Shown in pieces: positions 1 through 8,367 of a DNA stretch of 64,000 nucleotides. Each line of letters starts with the position of its first letter. The stretch's first letter is position 1. The notes under the pieces are model-generated. The model worked only from the letters and a program-made list of their open reading frames with translations. It was not told the origin of the DNA and ran no database searches. Source of the stretch: Nocardioides sp. NBC_00368 (GTDB lineage Bacteria > Actinomycetota > Actinomycetes > Propionibacteriales > Nocardioidaceae). The stretch is from NCBI RefSeq assembly GCF_036090055.1, contig NZ_CP107970.1, positions 5,043,001 to 5,107,000 of the forward strand, given 5' to 3'. Position numbers and translations under genes: made by a program.

Positions 1-1026
1 GGGCCAGCTCAGGATGGTGGGCACCCGGATGCCGCCCTCGTTGAGCCCCGACTTGGCGCCGGTGAACGGCCACACGTTGGAGAACCGCTCGCCGCCGTTG
101 TCGCTGGCGAAGAAGACGACGGTGTCGCGCAGCTGGCCGGTGCGCTCGAGGGCCTTGATGACCTGGCCGATCGACTGGTCGAGGTCCTCGACCATGGTCT
201 TGTACGTCGCCAGCGAGCCGCCGTCGTCGTGGAAGAGGACACCCTTCTCGCCGCCCTCGATCCGGGCCGTCAGCTCGTCGCTCACCGCCTTGTCCTCGGG
301 TCCCTCCCAGGGCCAGTGCGGGGTGGTGAAGTTGAGGTTCAGGAGCCACGGGGCCTCGTGGTCGCGCTCGATGAAGCTGACGGCCCTCTCGGTGACGATC
401 TCGGTGTAGTAGCGGAGGTCCTCGACCTCCACCTCGTCCTCGTAGAGGTCGTGGTCGCCGTTGTGGTTGAGCTTCGAGAAGTAGTCGAGACCGCCGGAGA
501 AGTTGCCGAAGAACTCGTCCCAGCCGACCCGCGTCGGGCTGTACCAGGGCAGATAGCCGCAGTGCCACTTGCCCAACAGGGCCGTCGTGTAGCCGTGGTC
601 CTTGAGCAACGAGGCCAGTGTCGGGTGGTCGAGCGGGATGCCGTGCAGCTTGTTCGGCGACGAGATGGGCTCCGGCAGGCCGCCCGCGAGGCGACCGGGA
701 TAGCGCCCGGTGTAGAGCCCGAAGCGGGTGGGGGAGCAGACCGAGGAGGCAGAGTACGCATCGGTGAACCGCACGCCCGAGGCCGCGAGCCGGTCCAGGT
801 GGGGCGTCTCGATGTCGGGGGAGCCGTAGGCGGACAGATCGGCCCAGCCGAGGTCGTCGCCCAGGATGACCAGGAGGTTGGGCTTGCGCCGGGGCCGGTT
901 GAGCTTGCGGGCCCGGAAGGGCGCTTCGTCGGCGGCGTTGGCGGGGACGGCGAGACCGGTGGCGGCGATCGCGCCGGCCCCGGTGGCCAGGAGGCTGCGT
1001 CGGCTGAGCGTGCTGGGGGAGGACAC
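1..1026 (-). CDS. Exported sulfatase, C-terminus cut off by the window edge
   Basis: Sulfatase-family hydrolase that would cleave sulfate esters outside the cytoplasm. The 342 visible residues begin at a GTG preceded by a GAAAGG ribosome site. A twin-arginine signal (SRRSLLATGAGA, residues 8-19) is followed by the alkaline-phosphatase-fold metal site (ILGDDLGWAD, about 54-63), the formylglycine motif CSPTR at Cys97, a GKWHCGY block, and a FFASDNGG metal-binding block near the cut end. Known of the family: the Cys must be oxidised to formylglycine by a generating enzyme, which is not in this window. Substrate cannot be told. The first gene on the other strand is divergent, 182 bp away. Confidence 0.93.
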   Translation of the reverse strand, partial: MSSPSTLSRRSLLATGAGAIAATGLAVPANAADEAPFRARKLNRPRRKPNLLVILGDDLGWADLSAYGSPDIETPHLDRLAASGVRFTDAYSASSVCSPTRFGLYTGRYPGRLAGGLPEPISSPNKLHGIPLDHPTLASLLKDHGYTTALLGKWHCGYLPWYSPTRVGWDEFFGNFSGGLDYFSKLNHNGDHDLYEDEVEVEDLRYYTEIVTERAVSFIERDHEAPWLLNLNFTTPHWPWEGPEDKAVSDELTARIEGGEKGVLFHDDGGSLATYKTMVEDLDQSIGQVIKALERTGQLRDTVVFFASDNGGERFSNVWPFTGAKSGLNEGGIRVPTILSWP

Positions 1027-1208
1027 GGTGTTGCCTTTCTCTATTGAATAACTACGAATAGAAGACTAGGCGTCGATCCGTCCCGCGGGCCGAGGTCTCG
1101 GCCGGTGGACGTGACTCAGGACGTTCGTCCCGGCTGATTTGCCCTAACCAAAGCCGCGCCGCGGCGTTAACTTGGTAAAGAAACGGACCGCAAAGGGGGT
1201 TGGGGCCG

Positions 1209-1853
1209 GTGCAGAGACGACGTGATCGGGTGACGCCGGTCCTCTTCGCGATCACCGTGCTGCTCGCGCTGACGGTCGCCGGGATCATCCACGTCGCGCA
1301 CGGCGGCGAGATGGCCGGACCATTCGTGGCCGCCGACCAGGTGAGCTCGACCACGAAGCGGGTCAATACGCCCTACGTCTGCTGGGACGGCAACGGCTCC
1401 GGCTCCCTGACCCGATGCCCGGACCCGCGCGGCGTGGACGGCATGACGTGGGTCTTCCCCGGCTACGCCGATGCGGCCGAGAGCGGCGAGTGCGCCCGGG
1501 GCGAGACCGGCCCGCGCGACCTCTTCGTGGAGTGCTCGATCTCCTGGCGCGACAGCGAGATCCACCTCCACTACGCCTACTCGAGCGACTGGCAGGCCGG
1601 CCGCCGGAAGTACGCCGCCACCGGCTCGACCCCGAGGATCGAGCAGCGCCCCGACGGCGCGATGTCGCTCTCTTGGCGCCCGCGCCGGCTGCCCACCCCG
1701 CACGGTGAGGCCTCCTGGATCACCGCCGAGATGGTGGAAGGTCACGGCTGGAGCGTCGCCGCCTATGCCGCCGACGGCGAGGTCGCCCGGCAGGCGCTCG
1801 AGGAGTTCGGTGAGATCCGCGACCTGCGGGAGTGGCGCGGGCTGCCCAGATGA
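1209..1853 (+). CDS. Membrane-anchored hypothetical protein
   Basis: Not a family I recognise. About 214 residues: a short basic N-terminus (VQRRRDR), one hydrophobic helix (about residues 8-25, PVLFAITVLLALTVAGII), then an extracytoplasmic domain with three or four Cys, many Trp and a WRDSEIHLHY segment. The GTG at 1209 is preferred because an AAGGGGG site at 1193-1199 sits 9 nt upstream; a TTG at 1200 is the longer alternative. It stands alone between the divergent sulfatase and purL, so context gives no function. It could be a lipoprotein-like or single-pass surface protein. Confidence 0.7.
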   Translation: MQRRRDRVTPVLFAITVLLALTVAGIIHVAHGGEMAGPFVAADQVSSTTKRVNTPYVCWDGNGSGSLTRCPDPRGVDGMTWVFPGYADAAESGECARGETGPRDLFVECSISWRDSEIHLHYAYSSDWQAGRRKYAATGSTPRIEQRPDGAMSLSWRPRRLPTPHGEASWITAEMVEGHGWSVAAYAADGEVARQALEEFGEIRDLREWRGLPR

Positions 1854-1909
1854 TCGGGCCCAGGGTGACGACTCGGGGGATTGGGCACTTCTGACGTAGA
1901 TTTCTGCCC

Positions 1910-4198
1910 GTGACCGAGACTTCGTCCGCTGCCGTTGCGTCCGATCTTCCGCTCCTGGACACCGTGCACCACGCTGCCGGTGACCCCGACCGCGAGCAGC
2001 CCTGGGCCGAGCTCGGCCTGAAGGAGGACGAGTACGCCGAGATCAAGCGCATCCTCGGCCGCCGGCCGACGGGCGCGGAGCTGGCGATGTACTCGGTGAT
2101 GTGGTCGGAGCACTGCTCCTACAAGTCCTCCAAGGTCCACCTGAAGCAGTTCGGCGAGATCCCGCAGGAGACCCCGGCCGGCAAGATGCTCGCCGGCATC
2201 GGTGAGAACGCGGGTGTGCTCGACGTCGGCCAGGGCTATGCGGTCACCTTCAAGGTCGAGTCCCACAACCACCCCTCCTACGTCGAGCCCCACCAGGGCG
2301 CCGCGACCGGTGTCGGCGGCATCGTCCGCGACATCCTCGCGATGGGTGCCCGGCCGGTCGCCGTCATGGACCCGCTGCGGTTCGGCCCGCTGTCCGAGGA
2401 GGACACCCACCGGGTGCTGCCCGGGATCGTGTCCGGCATCGGCCACTACGGCAACTGCCTGGGCCTGCCCAACATCGGCGGCGAGGCGGTCTTCGATGCC
2501 TCCTACCTCGGCAACCCGCTGGTCAACGCGCTCTGCGTCGGCGTCCTCCGTCACGAGGACCTGCACCTGGCCAAGGCGTCCGGCGCCGGCAACCTGGTGA
2601 TCATGTACGGCGCGCGCACCGGCGGCGACGGCATCGGCGGCGCCTCGATCCTGGCGTCGGTGGAGTTCGACGAGGACGGTCCGGCCAAGCGGCCGAGCGT
2701 CCAGGTCGGCGACCCGTTCATGGAGAAGCTGCTGATCGAGTGCACCCTCGAGCTCTTCTCCGCGGGCATCGTCCGCGGCATCCAGGACTTCGGCGCGGCC
2801 GGCATCTCGTGCGCCACCTCCGAGCTCGCCGCCGCTGGTGACGGCGGCATGCACGTCCACCTCGAGCGGGTGCCGCTGCGCGACTCGACGCTCGCTCCGG
2901 AGGAGATCCTGATGAGCGAGTCGCAGGAGCGGATGATGGCGGTCATCGCGCCCGAGGACGAGGCGACCTTCATGGACATCTGCGCCAAGTGGGACGTCGA
3001 GGCGGCCGTGATCGGCACCGTGACCGGCGAGGGCCGGCTGCGCGTCGACTGGCACGGCGAGACCATCGTCGACGTCGACCCGACCACCGTGGCCCACGAC
3101 GGCCCGGTCTACGAGCGTCCCTACGCCCGCCCGTCGTGGCAGGACGCGCTGCAGGCCGACGTGGCCGAGAAGCTCCCGCGCGCGGCCTCCGCCGACGAGC
3201 TCCGCGAGACCATCCTGAAGCTGGTCGCCTCGGAGAACCTGTGCGACAAGTCCTGGATCACCGAGCAGTACGACCGCTACGTCCGGGGCAACACGGTCCT
3301 CTCGCAGCCCTCCGACGGCGGCATGATCCGCGTCGACGAGTCGACCAACCTCGGCGTCGCGCTCGCGACCGACGCCAACGGCCGCTTCGCCAAGCTGGAC
3401 CCCTACGCCGGTGCCCAGCTGGCGCTGTCGGAGTCCTACCGCAACGTCGCCTCCGTCGGCGCCAAGCCGCTGGCCATCTCCGACTGCCTCAACTTCGGAT
3501 CCCCCGAGGACCCCGACGTGATGTGGCAGTTCGCCGAGGCCACCCGCGGCCTGAAGGACGCCTGCCTCGAGCTCGGCATCCCGGTCACCGGCGGCAACGT
3601 CTCCCTCTACAACCAGACCGGCGAGGTCGCCATCCACCCCACGCCGGTGGTCGCGACGCTCGGTGTGATCGAGGACGTCACCACGCGTACGCCGTCGGAC
3701 TTCCAGGCTGCCGACGAGGTCGTGGTGCTCCTCGGTGAGACCCACGAGGAGCTCTCCGGCTCGGAGTGGGCCCATGTCGTGCACGGTCACCTCGGTGGGC
3801 TGCCACCTAAGGTGAACCTGGGCGCCGAGAAGGCGCTCGCCGAGCTGCTGCTGGAGGCGCGGTTCGTCACCTCCGCCCACGACCTCTCCGACGGTGGCCT
3901 GATGCAGGCGCTGGCCGAGCCGGCGATGTCCTCCGGAATCGGCGTCTCGGTCACCCTCGCCGGCGACCCGTTCGTCGCGCTCTTCTCGGAGTCGGTCGCC
4001 CGCGCGGTCGTCACCATCAAGGCCGACGACGTCGAGCGGCTCACCTCGCTGGCCGAGCGCCACGGGGTCGCGGCGACGCAGCTCGGCGTGACCGGCGGCT
4101 CCACCTACGCGATCTCCTACGACGGCGGCGCCGTCGAGATCCCGCTCGAGGAGCTCACCGGCGTCTGGCGCTCGACGCTGCGCGACGCGCTGGCCTGA
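1910..4198 (+). CDS. purL: Phosphoribosylformylglycinamidine synthase subunit PurL
   Basis: Catalyses the ATP-dependent amidation of FGAR to FGAM in de novo purine synthesis, with PurQ supplying ammonia and PurS bridging. The 762-residue length is that of the small PurL used by Gram-positive bacteria. Recognisable blocks are WSEHCSYKSS near residue 63, the FKVESHNHPS substrate loop, GGIVRDILAMGARP, and the second-half DCLNFGSPEDP and GGNVSLYNQT motifs. The GTG start follows a TAGATT box (1897-1902) by 7 nt with no Shine-Dalgarno, suggesting a leaderless mRNA. purF and purM lie 17 kb further on; purS and purQ are not in view. The 3' end overlaps the convergent DUF2306 gene by 82 bp. Confidence 0.97.
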   Translation: MTETSSAAVASDLPLLDTVHHAAGDPDREQPWAELGLKEDEYAEIKRILGRRPTGAELAMYSVMWSEHCSYKSSKVHLKQFGEIPQETPAGKMLAGIGENAGVLDVGQGYAVTFKVESHNHPSYVEPHQGAATGVGGIVRDILAMGARPVAVMDPLRFGPLSEEDTHRVLPGIVSGIGHYGNCLGLPNIGGEAVFDASYLGNPLVNALCVGVLRHEDLHLAKASGAGNLVIMYGARTGGDGIGGASILASVEFDEDGPAKRPSVQVGDPFMEKLLIECTLELFSAGIVRGIQDFGAAGISCATSELAAAGDGGMHVHLERVPLRDSTLAPEEILMSESQERMMAVIAPEDEATFMDICAKWDVEAAVIGTVTGEGRLRVDWHGETIVDVDPTTVAHDGPVYERPYARPSWQDALQADVAEKLPRAASADELRETILKLVASENLCDKSWITEQYDRYVRGNTVLSQPSDGGMIRVDESTNLGVALATDANGRFAKLDPYAGAQLALSESYRNVASVGAKPLAISDCLNFGSPEDPDVMWQFAEATRGLKDACLELGIPVTGGNVSLYNQTGEVAIHPTPVVATLGVIEDVTTRTPSDFQAADEVVVLLGETHEELSGSEWAHVVHGHLGGLPPKVNLGAEKALAELLLEARFVTSAHDLSDGGLMQALAEPAMSSGIGVSVTLAGDPFVALFSESVARAVVTIKADDVERLTSLAERHGVAATQLGVTGGSTYAISYDGGAVEIPLEELTGVWRSTLRDALA

Positions 4199-4866
4199 CG
4201 GTTCGCCCGCCGCCGCGGCCTGCGGTGGATGATCCACTCGGCGATCAGCAGGTTCACGACCCAGCTGACCCATGCCGAGGCCGCGGCGGCGCCGGCGAGC
4301 GTAGGGTCCTCGGTGCCGATGTCGGCGCCGGTCATGACCTCAGGCACGAAGATCATGATCAGCACCATGCCCCAGAAGCGGTTGGCCACGATCGAGAACG
4401 CCATCGCGTAGCTGCGGTACATCCACTCGCGGTGGTCCTTGAAGCGTCGCTGCCGGGCGGCGCGGAAGCCGAGCACGGTGAACAACAGGAACAGCAGGGC
4501 CAGGAGTGTGTTGCCGACCTGCTGGGACGGTCCGGCGACGGGAAACTGGCTGGTGACCAGCGCCGCCACTCCCGTCGGGATCGCGGTGACGACGTAGGTG
4601 CGGCCGGTCCAGCGGTGCACCGCCGGATGGTTGGCGCGCAACCACGGCCACAGCTGGAGCACGCCGCAGCTGAGCATCACCGAGCCGAAGAAGATGTGCG
4701 TCACCAGCGCCGGATAGAAGGCCGGCCCGCGGTCGGTCTCGACGAGCGAGCGCGACGGGTCCAGGCCGACATATCGCGGCAGCGCCGTCACCAGGAAGAT
4801 CACCGTCACCGCAGCCAGCGGAAAGACCCACCATTGGCGCGCCAGAGGTCGTGTCGATGTGCTCAT
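4117..4866 (-). CDS. DUF2306-type polytopic membrane protein
   Basis: 249-residue integral membrane protein resembling the DUF2306 family, whose function is unknown. Visible helices include WWVFPLAAVTVIFLVTAL, a THIFFGSVMLSCGVLQL segment, NTLLALLFLLFTVLGF and FSIVANRFWGMVLIMIF, with the family-typical VHRWTGRTYV and FKDHREWMYRSYA stretches between them. The last ~27 residues are Ser/Arg-rich, disordered-looking and read antisense through the 3' end of purL, so they may be a recent extension. It is divergent from the TetR gene at 4958 and probably controlled by it through the inverted repeats at 4874-4922. Confidence 0.85.
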   Translation of the reverse strand: MSTSTRPLARQWWVFPLAAVTVIFLVTALPRYVGLDPSRSLVETDRGPAFYPALVTHIFFGSVMLSCGVLQLWPWLRANHPAVHRWTGRTYVVTAIPTGVAALVTSQFPVAGPSQQVGNTLLALLFLLFTVLGFRAARQRRFKDHREWMYRSYAMAFSIVANRFWGMVLIMIFVPEVMTGADIGTEDPTLAGAAAASAWVSWVVNLLIAEWIIHRRPRRRANRQASASRSVERQTPVSSSSGISTAPPS

Positions 4867-4873
4867 GAGCCGT

Positions 4874-4922
4874 CCGATCTAATAGCGTATGGCGTTAACT
4901 GTTTATAGATTACGCAGATCGG
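4874..4922. promoter_or_regulatory. Nested inverted repeats, likely TetR operator
   Basis: In the 91-bp gap between divergent DUF2306 and TetR genes, CCGATCT (4874-4880) is matched by AGATCGG (4916-4922), and inside it GCGTA (4885-4889) by TACGC (4911-4915). A palindromic GTTAAC lies at 4894-4899. The region is A/T-rich compared with its surroundings. Position and symmetry suggest the autoregulatory operator and promoters of both genes; the exact contact bases are inference. Confidence 0.55.
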
Positions 4923-4957
4923 CTGGGCGGTCAACCGGTTTCGGGGAGGAGCAGGGC

Positions 4958-5701
4958 ATGATGGATGCGATGAGTTCTGACCTGATCCCTCGTCTGTGGG
5001 GCAAGCCTCCGGCCGGCCGGCGCGGCCCCAAGCCGGCGCTGAGTGCCGCTCAGATCGTCGAGGCTGCCTACGTCATCGCTGATGAGCAGGGTCTTGCGGC
5101 CGTCTCGATGGCCCGGGTGGCCGAGGCACTGGGCTGCTCTCCGATGGCGCTCTATCGGCACGTGAAGAACAAGGACGAGCTGCTCATCCTGCTCGCCGAC
5201 CGCCTCAGTGCAGAGTTGCGCGAGCCGTCCCGCGACCTGGGCTGGCGAGAAGGCCTGGCGGCCTGGATGCGTGCCCAGGTCGACCTGTCGCTCAGCAAGC
5301 CCTGGTTCCTGGACCTGCCGCTCGGGGCGTCGCTCCCCGGGCCGAACCGCCTGGCCTGGATCGACCTCGGCTTCTACTACCTCCGGGAGGTGTCGCTGCC
5401 CCCGGAGGAGAAGATGGCGATCCTGGGCATCATCTCGCAGTACGCCCTGGGCGAGGCGCGGATCGAGGTCGAGACCGCGCGGCTCGCGGAGAACCCCTAT
5501 GCCTCGTTCGAGCAGATGCTCGTGACGTACGCGGATCCGGAGCGCTTTCCGAGTCTGATGGAGTCGATGGCCACCTGGCGGCCTGCCGGGCCCGGTGAGG
5601 GATCCGACTCCGACGACCCGTCCGCCTTCGGGCAGAGTCTGCTGATGGCCGGGATCGCCGCCCACATCGAGCGCCACCTCGAGCGCAGCGTCCCAGAGTA
5701 A
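4958..5701 (+). CDS. TetR-family transcriptional regulator
   Basis: 247-residue repressor. The helix-turn-helix is clear at about residues 27-75 (IVEAAYVIADEQGLAAVSMA then VAEALGCSPMALYRHVKNKD), followed by a TetR_C-like all-helical ligand domain (WREGLAAWMRAQVDL onward). The ATG at 4958 is chosen because GGGGAGGA at 4943-4950 gives a 7-nt spacing; an in-frame GTG-type extension upstream lacks this. It is transcribed away from the DUF2306 membrane gene, the classic layout of a repressor controlling its neighbour and itself. The inducing ligand cannot be inferred. Confidence 0.9.
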   Translation: MMDAMSSDLIPRLWGKPPAGRRGPKPALSAAQIVEAAYVIADEQGLAAVSMARVAEALGCSPMALYRHVKNKDELLILLADRLSAELREPSRDLGWREGLAAWMRAQVDLSLSKPWFLDLPLGASLPGPNRLAWIDLGFYYLREVSLPPEEKMAILGIISQYALGEARIEVETARLAENPYASFEQMLVTYADPERFPSLMESMATWRPAGPGEGSDSDDPSAFGQSLLMAGIAAHIERHLERSVPE

Positions 5702-5721
5702 AGGTCGATACCCTGGCGGGG

Positions 5722-6804
5722 ATGTCCCCCCACCTGCATCGCCCCGTGTCCTCTGTCCTCGTCCTGCTGCTGGCGGCCGCCGCGCTGCTTCTCGGCGCTG
5801 GTCCGGCGTCCGCGGGGGAGGGTGGCACGATCAAGCGGCTGGCCAACGCCGCGCGGGCCGACGCCGGTCTGGACCCGCTCACGCGCGACTCCGCGCTCGA
5901 CGGCCTCGCGCGCAGATGGGCCTACAAGATCGCCGCCGACGGCGAGCTCTCGCACAACCCCGACCTCGCCGAGCAGGTCCCGGAGGGGTGGCAGGGCATC
6001 GGGGAGAACGTCGCCATGGGCTACCCGACCGGCGCCGAGATGCACCGGGGCTGGATGAACTCCGACGGCCACCGCGCCAACATCCTGGGCGACTACACCC
6101 ACATCGGGATCGCGTTCGTGGAGGTCGACGGCACCACCTGGGGTGTCCAGGTCTTCGCGAAGTACCCGCCGGGCGTGCGGCCGACCGCGAAGCCGGAGGC
6201 CACCGCCGCACCGGCGCCGACCGCCCCTGCGTCGACCAAGGACCCGACTCCTCGTCAGGCCCCGAAGCCGAAGAAGTCGGCGACCGCCTCGCCGACCCCG
6301 TCGCGTACGCCTTCTGCCTCCGCATCACCGTCGAAGGTGCCCTCGGCCTCACCGTCCGAGTCGGAATCCGCCTCGGCCCTGCCTCAGGGCGACTCGGAGA
6401 CAGCCGGTCCGGTGACGTTCACCGACGCCTCGGACGGTCCGACCCCGGCCTCGAGCGGGCTGTTCGGGATCGGGTACGTCGAGATCGCCGTCGCGGTGCT
6501 CGGCCTCTCCGCGCTGGGGCTGCTCATCGCTTTCCTGCTCGCGTGGCGCCGGCGCCGAGACCGGCACCGGCGCGACCTCGAGGCCACCCGCCCGGTCCGG
6601 CCGGCCGGACCTCACCCCGGCGGCCCGCTCCACCGGGGCCCGGTCCAGCCGGCTCGCCCCCACTCCGGTCATCCCGGCTCCGGCTACCCCGGCTACCCCG
6701 GCTACCCCGGCTACCCCGGCCGCCCTGTGCCGGGCCCTCCTGTCCCAGGCCCTCCCGTCCCGGGCCACCCCAACCCGTATCCGGGCGGCCACCGCCGGTG
6801 GTAG
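5722..6804 (+). CDS. Secreted, membrane-anchored CAP (SCP-like) domain protein
   Basis: 360 residues. A signal peptide (about 1-31, ending GPASA) precedes a CAP/SCP domain at about 34-150, with the typical LTRDSALDGLARRWA, GENVAMGY and HRANILGDYTHIGIAF blocks. A Pro/Ser/Thr-rich linker (about 155-240) spans the wall, then one transmembrane helix (YVEIAVAVLGLSALGLLIAFLL), a basic stop-transfer run, and a cytoplasmic Gly/Tyr/Pro tail. CAP proteins are extracellular and of diverse, mostly unknown activity. The start has no Shine-Dalgarno; a TACCCT box at 5709-5714 ends 7 nt before the ATG, so the mRNA may be leaderless. Confidence 0.9.
   Translation: MSPHLHRPVSSVLVLLLAAAALLLGAGPASAGEGGTIKRLANAARADAGLDPLTRDSALDGLARRWAYKIAADGELSHNPDLAEQVPEGWQGIGENVAMGYPTGAEMHRGWMNSDGHRANILGDYTHIGIAFVEVDGTTWGVQVFAKYPPGVRPTAKPEATAAPAPTAPASTKDPTPRQAPKPKKSATASPTPSRTPSASASPSKVPSASPSESESASALPQGDSETAGPVTFTDASDGPTPASSGLFGIGYVEIAVAVLGLSALGLLIAFLLAWRRRRDRHRRDLEATRPVRPAGPHPGGPLHRGPVQPARPHSGHPGSGYPGYPGYPGYPGRPVPGPPVPGPPVPGHPNPYPGGHRRW
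6682..6717 (+). repeat. Four 9-bp tandem repeats encoding Gly-Tyr-Pro
   Basis: GGCTACCCC is repeated four times in frame and adds GYP units to the cytoplasmic tail of the CAP protein; PVPGPP units follow. Copy number could vary by slippage. Confidence 0.85.
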
Positions 6805-6808
6805 GCGC

Positions 6809-8311
6809 CTACTCGGCGACCGCCGCGGCCACCGGCTGAATGCTGTCGGCCGGAGCCGGCCGAGCAGAGGGCGTACGCCGGAAGACGATGAACGCGATGA
6901 TCACCGATGCCGCCATCATCGTGACCGGCAGCCAGAAGGCGACCTGAAGAGCCTCGGCAGCCAACGGGGCGACGGCCGCGCGCTCGGCGGGTGACACCGT
7001 GCTGAGTGCGCCGACGCCGTCGCCGCCCAGTCCGGGCAGGCGCGCGGAGAGCGCCGCGGCCAGGAGCACCGAGACGCCGGCGGTGCACAGGGCGGTGGCG
7101 ACCTGGTTCATCACGTTGATCATCGTGGACCCGGCCGGGATGGCGCTGTCCTCGAGGTAGCGGGTGGCGATGGTCATCGTCGGCAGCAACACGAACCCGG
7201 CGCCCGCGGTCGCGATCGCGTGGGTGATGGCCAGGAGCGGCATCGGTGCGTCGGCGCTCAGCTGGAGCGCGAGGGCGCCGAAGCCCAGGGTGGAGACCAC
7301 GATGCCGGAGCCGATCACCGGCAGCGGCGGGAAGCGGTCGATGAGCCGGCCGGAGATCTGGATCATGATCCCGGCCGCGATCCCGGCGGGAGCCATCAGC
7401 AGCCCCGCGGTGGTGGCGGACTCGCCACGTACGACCTGCCAGTAGAGAGGTACCAGGATCATCGAGCCGAAGTAACCGCCGGCGAAGCAGACCAGCAGCG
7501 CGGCGCTGCCGCCGGTCAGGCGACGGCCGAGGAGCCGGATGTCCAGGAGCGGGGCCGCGGCGCGGAGCGCATGCCGGACGAAGAGCGCCACCAGGACGAT
7601 CCCGGCCCCGATCGGCACCAGCACCTGGGCGTCGAGGAGCGTGCCCTCGGCGAACGAGGTGCCCAGGACGAGGAGCGCCATCGCGGGAGGGAGCAGGAGC
7701 AGGCCGCGTACGTCCAGGCGGGCGCTCGGCCCGCGGTCCAGGCGAGGGAGGTTGCGCAGCCCGAGGATGAGGCCGAGCACGCCGAGCGGCAGGTTGATCA
7801 GGAACATCCACCGCCACGACATGGTGTCGAGCAGCCAGCCGCCGAGCACCGGCCCGAAGACCGGGCCGACCAGCACGGGCAGGCCCATCAGGGCCATCAG
7901 CCGGCCGCGCTCCTCCGGTGGTGCCGAGCGCAGGGTCAGGGTCATCGCGGCCGGCATCACGAAGCCGCCGCCGAGCCCCTGCAGCACCCGGAACGCGATC
8001 AGCGACTCGACGTTCCAGGAGGCCGCGACCAGGCCGGAGCCGACGGTGAAGACGCCGATCGCGGTCAGGAAGACCTGGCGGGCGCCGAACCGGCTGATCG
8101 CCCACGCGGCGGCCGGGATGACCGTCGCGAGGGCGAGCGTGTAGCCCGTGGCGACCCATTGGATCACGGGTAGCGAAGCGCCCGTCTCCTGGGAGAGACG
8201 GGCGATCGCCACCGCGACGATCGTGATGTCGATCGGGATCATCACCGTGCCGGCGATGACGGTGAGCACGATCGTTGTCGGGCTCGGGGCGGTGCGGGAT
8301 CCGGGTGTCAT
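6809..8311 (-). CDS. MFS multidrug exporter, DHA2 (14-helix) type
   Basis: 500-residue proton-coupled exporter. The first helices carry the DHA2-like TVMIPIDITIVAVAIARL and the motif A-like loop, followed by FRVLQGLGGGFVMPA and the motif C-like GPVFGPVLGGWLLD antiporter signature; 13-14 hydrophobic segments fit the EmrB/QacA family length. The ATG start lies about where transcription from the promoter at 8318-8348 would begin, so the message looks leaderless. The two ABC exporter genes lie upstream on the same strand with only 56 bp between, so some read-through is likely. Substrate is not deducible, though the MerR/SoxR-like promoter suggests a response to redox-active or toxic small molecules. 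Confidence 0.92.
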   Translation of the reverse strand: MTPGSRTAPSPTTIVLTVIAGTVMIPIDITIVAVAIARLSQETGASLPVIQWVATGYTLALATVIPAAAWAISRFGARQVFLTAIGVFTVGSGLVAASWNVESLIAFRVLQGLGGGFVMPAAMTLTLRSAPPEERGRLMALMGLPVLVGPVFGPVLGGWLLDTMSWRWMFLINLPLGVLGLILGLRNLPRLDRGPSARLDVRGLLLLPPAMALLVLGTSFAEGTLLDAQVLVPIGAGIVLVALFVRHALRAAAPLLDIRLLGRRLTGGSAALLVCFAGGYFGSMILVPLYWQVVRGESATTAGLLMAPAGIAAGIMIQISGRLIDRFPPLPVIGSGIVVSTLGFGALALQLSADAPMPLLAITHAIATAGAGFVLLPTMTIATRYLEDSAIPAGSTMINVMNQVATALCTAGVSVLLAAALSARLPGLGGDGVGALSTVSPAERAAVAPLAAEALQVAFWLPVTMMAASVIIAFIVFRRTPSARPAPADSIQPVAAAVAE

Positions 8312-8317
8312 GCGTCC

Positions 8318-8348
8318 AGTCTGGAAGCTAAAGTGAACTTGAGGTCAA
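8318..8348 (-). promoter_or_regulatory. MerR/SoxR-like promoter with 19-bp spacer
   Basis: On the minus strand a -35 box TTGACC (8348-8343) and a -10 box CAGACT (8323-8318) are separated by 19 bp, the overlong spacing typical of MerR-family targets. The spacer contains CCTCAAGTTCACTTTAGC (8344-8327), close to the SoxR-type dyad CCTCAAGTTAACTTGAGG. The -10 lies 6 nt from the MFS start codon. The box sequences are seen; the regulator assignment is inference from known SoxR/MerR operators. Confidence 0.6.
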
Positions 8349-8367
8349 GGGGTTTCGGCTCGACCGT

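Noticed and set aside
1763..4273. Long open frame opposite purL (836 codons)
   Set aside because: High-GC shadow; composition dominated by Arg, Gly, Val and Leu with no domains, while purL is certain.
6682..6717. Tandem repeat as a CRISPR or VNTR locus of interest
   Set aside because: It is an in-frame GYP codon repeat inside a cytoplasmic tail, an ordinary low-complexity coding repeat.
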